The notes beneath the pieces were generated by a model. It was not told the origin of the DNA, searched no databases, and saw only the letters and a program-made list of their open reading frames with translations. From Berberis thunbergii (Eukaryota; Streptophyta; Magnoliopsida; Ranunculales; Berberidaceae), in assembly GCA_003290165.1 (NCBI GenBank), contig QNQO01001814.1:62001-126000 (forward strand): a stretch of 64,000 bases of DNA, written 5' to 3'. Positions 61,053 to 64,000 of the stretch are shown piece by piece; within the stretch, counting starts at the first letter, position 1, and every line of letters starts with the position of its first letter. The position numbers were made by a program, and so were the translations under genes.

Positions 61053-61297
61053 TTTCTACCAGAAAAAATGAAAAAACCAAACAAACTAAACAAATACGAT
61101 CCAGTTAGTAGTTCTGATCAAGAAAACTGTTACGGTGACATTAGAAGATGTGCTTCTTCCTATGGGTTTCTTCTTTGTACTAGATTAGACTTGAGGATAG
61201 GCAAGCAAACTTGTTACGCTGCAATCCCATTACCGTTGAATGGATTCATGTGCAGTCCTCCCAAGTATAGAATGGTGTCAGATGTAACTTCCTGTAG
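61053..61297 (+). other. Exon-like open frame, unidentified
   Basis: A plus-strand frame runs without stops (YDPVSSSDQENCYGDIRR, then SYGFLLCTRLDLRIGKQTCY) to a consensus donor GTAAGT at 61298. A possible acceptor lies near 61010-61052. The style is faintly like an F-box-associated region, but I do not recognise it. It may be another captured fragment. Confidence 0.3.
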
Positions 61298-61899
61298 GTA
61301 AGTTCAAAATGTTCTCTTAGGAGAACTTAAATGCATGAGTAGAAGAAGTCGAGTGTTGCTTGTTTCTTATTCAATTTACTTCCATAGTTCCATACCAACT
61401 TTAGCAATCCTCCTAATTTTCATAGATTTGAGTATATGCTTTACTTTCTTAGTCAGAAATTTATTCTCATGGTTGAATCTCATACTTTTATACCCAAAAA
61501 GTGCTCGAGAGGAACCAAACCCTTTGTATGGATATTCTTACATACCCCGGGTAACAACTAAGTCACCGACATATACAACTAATGAAATAGAGCCCTAGAA
61601 ACTGACAGAAGAATATTGCATGATCGTATTTACTGGTTTGATTCATGACATAAGAGCTAACTGAAGTATCCATTCTAATTGGTTACTCAATTCCATTCTT
61701 ATTATGCTGAACAAAAAAAAGTAAGAAGAAGAGGAAAATAACACATTCTAGATAAAGCAATCAAACTTCAGTATCCTCAGGGCATGTTTTACATGAGACA
61801 ACTGAAGTGAAGAAACTAAAAGGCTAGATTAATGCTCAAAATTTATCACTTCAACTGACCACATGATAGGTAGAATATTTGAAGAGAATGTAAAGGTAC

Positions 61900-62083
61900 C
61901 TGATTCCGGTATGAATAGAAATCATTGGATCCAAGAATCGTAATATCAAGACCTGCATGAGAAATTTTGTTAGGACTAGGATACTCGAAGTTCATAATCT
62001 TAAACAAATGAACAAAAAACACCAGCAATACCTTGCAAGAGCAGCTTCTGTAGTACAACACCAAACTGGGCAACAGTTTCAAC
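61900..62083 (-). pseudogene. Two consecutive small exons of an unidentified protein
   Basis: Exon 62032-62083 (52 bp, VETVAQFGVVLQKLLLQ) and exon 61900-61952 (53 bp, LDITILGSNDFYSYRNQ) have CAG acceptors and GT donors. The split codon between them resolves to glycine, so they splice in phase. This is strong evidence of real exons, but the protein was not recognised. They might join the exon at 63884-64000, whose donor is also phase 0, in which case the PurN exons between would be an intronic insertion. Neighbouring exons were not found. Confidence 0.5.
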
Positions 62084-62089
62084 CTGAAT

Positions 62090-63077
62090 GCACAAAGAAA
62101 ATCCGAATTTTTAGGACAAGTATCCAATATTGGAATTTCTACCATCCTGACAACAAAACTTAGTTTGTCAAAAAAACAAAATTTTTTTGATAGGAAACTA
62201 ACAAAGACCAGGCAGCATATACTTATTTCCATTCAAAACTACTTGAAAAATCAGCATAGCTGGAACTAGAAGGGATAAATGGAAGCATTACAGGCAGCAT
62301 ATACTTAAAAAATCAGCATATCTGTATTGTATACACTATACAGACAACAACTTGAAATGCTTAACAATAGGATGAACATTAGAATATGCAGACCTTAGAA
62401 CATGCAACATTCAAACTTCATGAAATCCTACCAATTTTAATACCAGGCAGACCTTAGAACAATAGGTGACTAGTTATAGAACTTGCTTAGAAGTCATTTA
62501 TAGATCATTTGTGATTAAAACTTGGCAGCCTCTTATTTTGAAAGAAAAGATTTATTACAGAAAAGATATAAGATATTTAGAGAAAAATGTCATACCCTTG
62601 ATATCATCCACAGTTACGAATGTAGGATGGCACATGACTGCATCTTCAAAATAAAGTATAGAGCCAAGCAAAGCTATGCACCTTCACAAGTACTTGCCAC
62701 AATTACCTGCAATTGTCAACCAAGCAAAGTTAGCTTTTATAGCTTGACAAGAAGCTCAAACCAATCATGCATTCGAAGAAAAACAAATGCTGGAAAAATA
62801 AGTTTTGTTAGTTATAAAAGTTATCATTTAACTTTTCCATTTCCAGTCACTCTGAATCTCCACTGTGAAAGACGCCATTCAAATTGAATTACTAGTTTGC
62901 AATCAAGTAATAAACAAAGATTGCTGAATTTCATTGACATACGAGACTTTTGCAACATTTTCAAGCAAAGACTAGGAGCATTTGAGGAAGTTTTTGACAG
63001 ATGATTACAACTCACCAGGTTACAAATTCATCGCAAGTCACTTACCGAAATAAAAAAAGTTGTGATGCATGCACAAT
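62090..63077. other. Non-coding stretch between exon fragments
   Basis: AT-rich. A minus-strand frame near 62580-62640 (FEDAVMCHPTFVTVDDIK) looks peptide-like, but its phase does not fit the next exon, so it was not called. Confidence 0.4.
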
Positions 63078-63435
63078 TAACTGAAATGCTCAGGGTTTTC
63101 CCTGCTTTGAATTAGAAGTACCCTATCTTGTCTCCAAACTACTCGCTCTTCACATAGTGCAGAAGCTACTTCTATATACAATTGATGTTCCTGAAACCGA
63201 TTATCGAAGGAAGAAATGTTGATTCATTAGTGGCACATTATATTTTTGCGCATATTTAACAATGATGCGAGCAACCAAATTTAGAAAAGTTAATCTAGGT
63301 ATAATTACCTCTTGTAGCGCCCTCGCAGCCAACTCCTCTGCTGTGTCATTTGCCAGTACAGGTACAACCCCTAGAGCAAGAATACGACCGGTATCATAGT
63401 TTTCATCGACAAAGTGTATAGTGGGACCTGAGTAC
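63078..63435 (-). pseudogene. Last two exons of a PurN-type phosphoribosylglycinamide formyltransferase
   Basis: Exon 63309-63435 encodes YSGPTIHFVDENYDTGRILA and VVPVLANDTAEELAARAL. Exon 63078-63190 encodes EHQLYIEVASALCEERVVW and ends LIQSRENPEHFS-stop. Acceptors and donors are canonical and the frames join in phase. GAR transformylase carries out the formyl transfer in the third step of purine synthesis, in plastids/mitochondria in plants. The N-terminal substrate-binding exons are not seen: the next upstream minus-strand exon encodes something else. Several changes at usually conserved places (ALGVVPV, WRQDRVLLIQ) suggest a relaxed or captured copy rather than a working gene. Confidence 0.75.
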
Positions 63436-63883
63436 CTTATAAAGTAAAACAAATCCATTTTCAGAAGTAGATTGACATAATAATAAGAAATAAAATTTTT
63501 TTAAATAAAAATGGAAGGTTAAGAGTTAATTTTGTTTTGTCCAAAAACACTAATAACGGTTCAGAAGTTAAGAGAGGGGTCAATTAAAATAAATTTGACA
63601 AGAGTAGTAAAAGTCTTAGGTCTGGGTAACAAATATGAAAATGTCTTGACACAACCACAACTATCATCAAGTATGAAAATTTCACACTGAATCACAACTA
63701 TGCATGGATGGCAACAAAGAAATGTCTGTAGAATGCATAAAAAAAACTTTTATGCCTGCCTCCAGAAAAGAAACGCCATAGTGGTAAATAATAATATGGC
63801 AGAACTATCAAAAGTTTCAAGATAACATCCAAAAGTACCCACATTACAGCTTTCAGGTACAACAATGAGAAGACGGAACTTAC

Positions 63884-64000
63884 AGGAGCTTTTGGAGGTG
63901 GAAGCTCGCCATCCTTCTTTACTGGTGGGAGAGATTTTTCTGCTTCAGTTTTGTTTTCAGGAGCCTGGGTCTCACTTTGTGATGTGGGTTTCACACCATT
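63884..64000 (-). CDS. Partial exon, charged proline/lysine-rich segment, unidentified
   Basis: The frame entering from the window edge reads GVKPTSQSETQAPENKTEAE and KSLPPVKKDGELPPPKAP and ends at a consensus donor GTAAGT (63883-63878), phase 0. It is low-complexity and hydrophilic, like an inter-domain linker. It is not part of PurN as I know that family. The remainder lies outside the window. Confidence 0.4.

Noticed and set aside
62580..62660. Possible minus-strand exon with FEDAVMCHPTFVTVDDIK
   Set aside because: The only usable donor gives a phase that meets a stop in the next exon, and upstream frames are closed.
59180..64000. A single working gene made of all minus-strand exons
   Set aside because: PurN has its own stop in the middle and the flanking exons belong to different protein families.

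Overview
This window is nuclear DNA of a flowering plant, probably a woody eudicot, although the genus cannot be told from the sequence. The evidence is one intron-rich gene with canonical GT/AG splice sites encoding a LAZ1-type DUF300 membrane protein, AT-rich introns, and a dense nested load of plant transposons (Ty3/gypsy, TRIM, L1 and RTE non-LTR elements, SINE, CACTA, hAT-like and other MITEs). Most open frames in the window are transposon debris.

Layout. 1-2.66 kb: a tRNA-like locus, a 75-bp duplication, a purine-rich minisatellite and the right end of a CACTA transposon. 2.67-15.5 kb: a decayed L1-type LINE split by gypsy element A (6134-14607, minus strand, TSD GGAAT). 16.4-18.2 kb: two MITEs. 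19.6-29.9 kb: gypsy element B (plus strand, TSD GAATG), the same family as A, carrying a nested hAT-like element. A and B have gag and a protease remnant, no recognisable reverse transcriptase or integrase, a tandem array, and on the opposite strand a coiled-coil gene with an intron at the same place in both copies. 31.5-52.2 kb: the LAZ1 homologue on the plus strand, a probable 5' leader exon plus eight coding exons giving an intact 478-residue frame. Its introns hold an L1 LINE fragment, an RTE fragment, two hAT-like elements, a TRIM and a local duplication that copied a 5' splice site. 53.4 kb: a SINE. 54.6-59.18 kb: gypsy element C (minus strand, 3' LTR, PPT and broken gag only). 59.18-59.8 kb: the left end of a second CACTA element of the same family. 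60-64 kb: minus-strand exons from unrelated genes (one ABC1K-kinase exon, the last two exons of a PurN-type GAR transformylase, exons of an unidentified protein) packed together beside that CACTA end, which suggests captured gene fragments.

How it works together. The only gene seen complete is the LAZ1 homologue, a multi-pass tonoplast/endomembrane protein in Arabidopsis. Its 17-kb span results largely from intron growth by transposons. The most unusual biology is the antisense, apparently spliced gene maintained inside a pol-less gypsy family, followed by the gene-fragment cluster next to the CACTA terminus.
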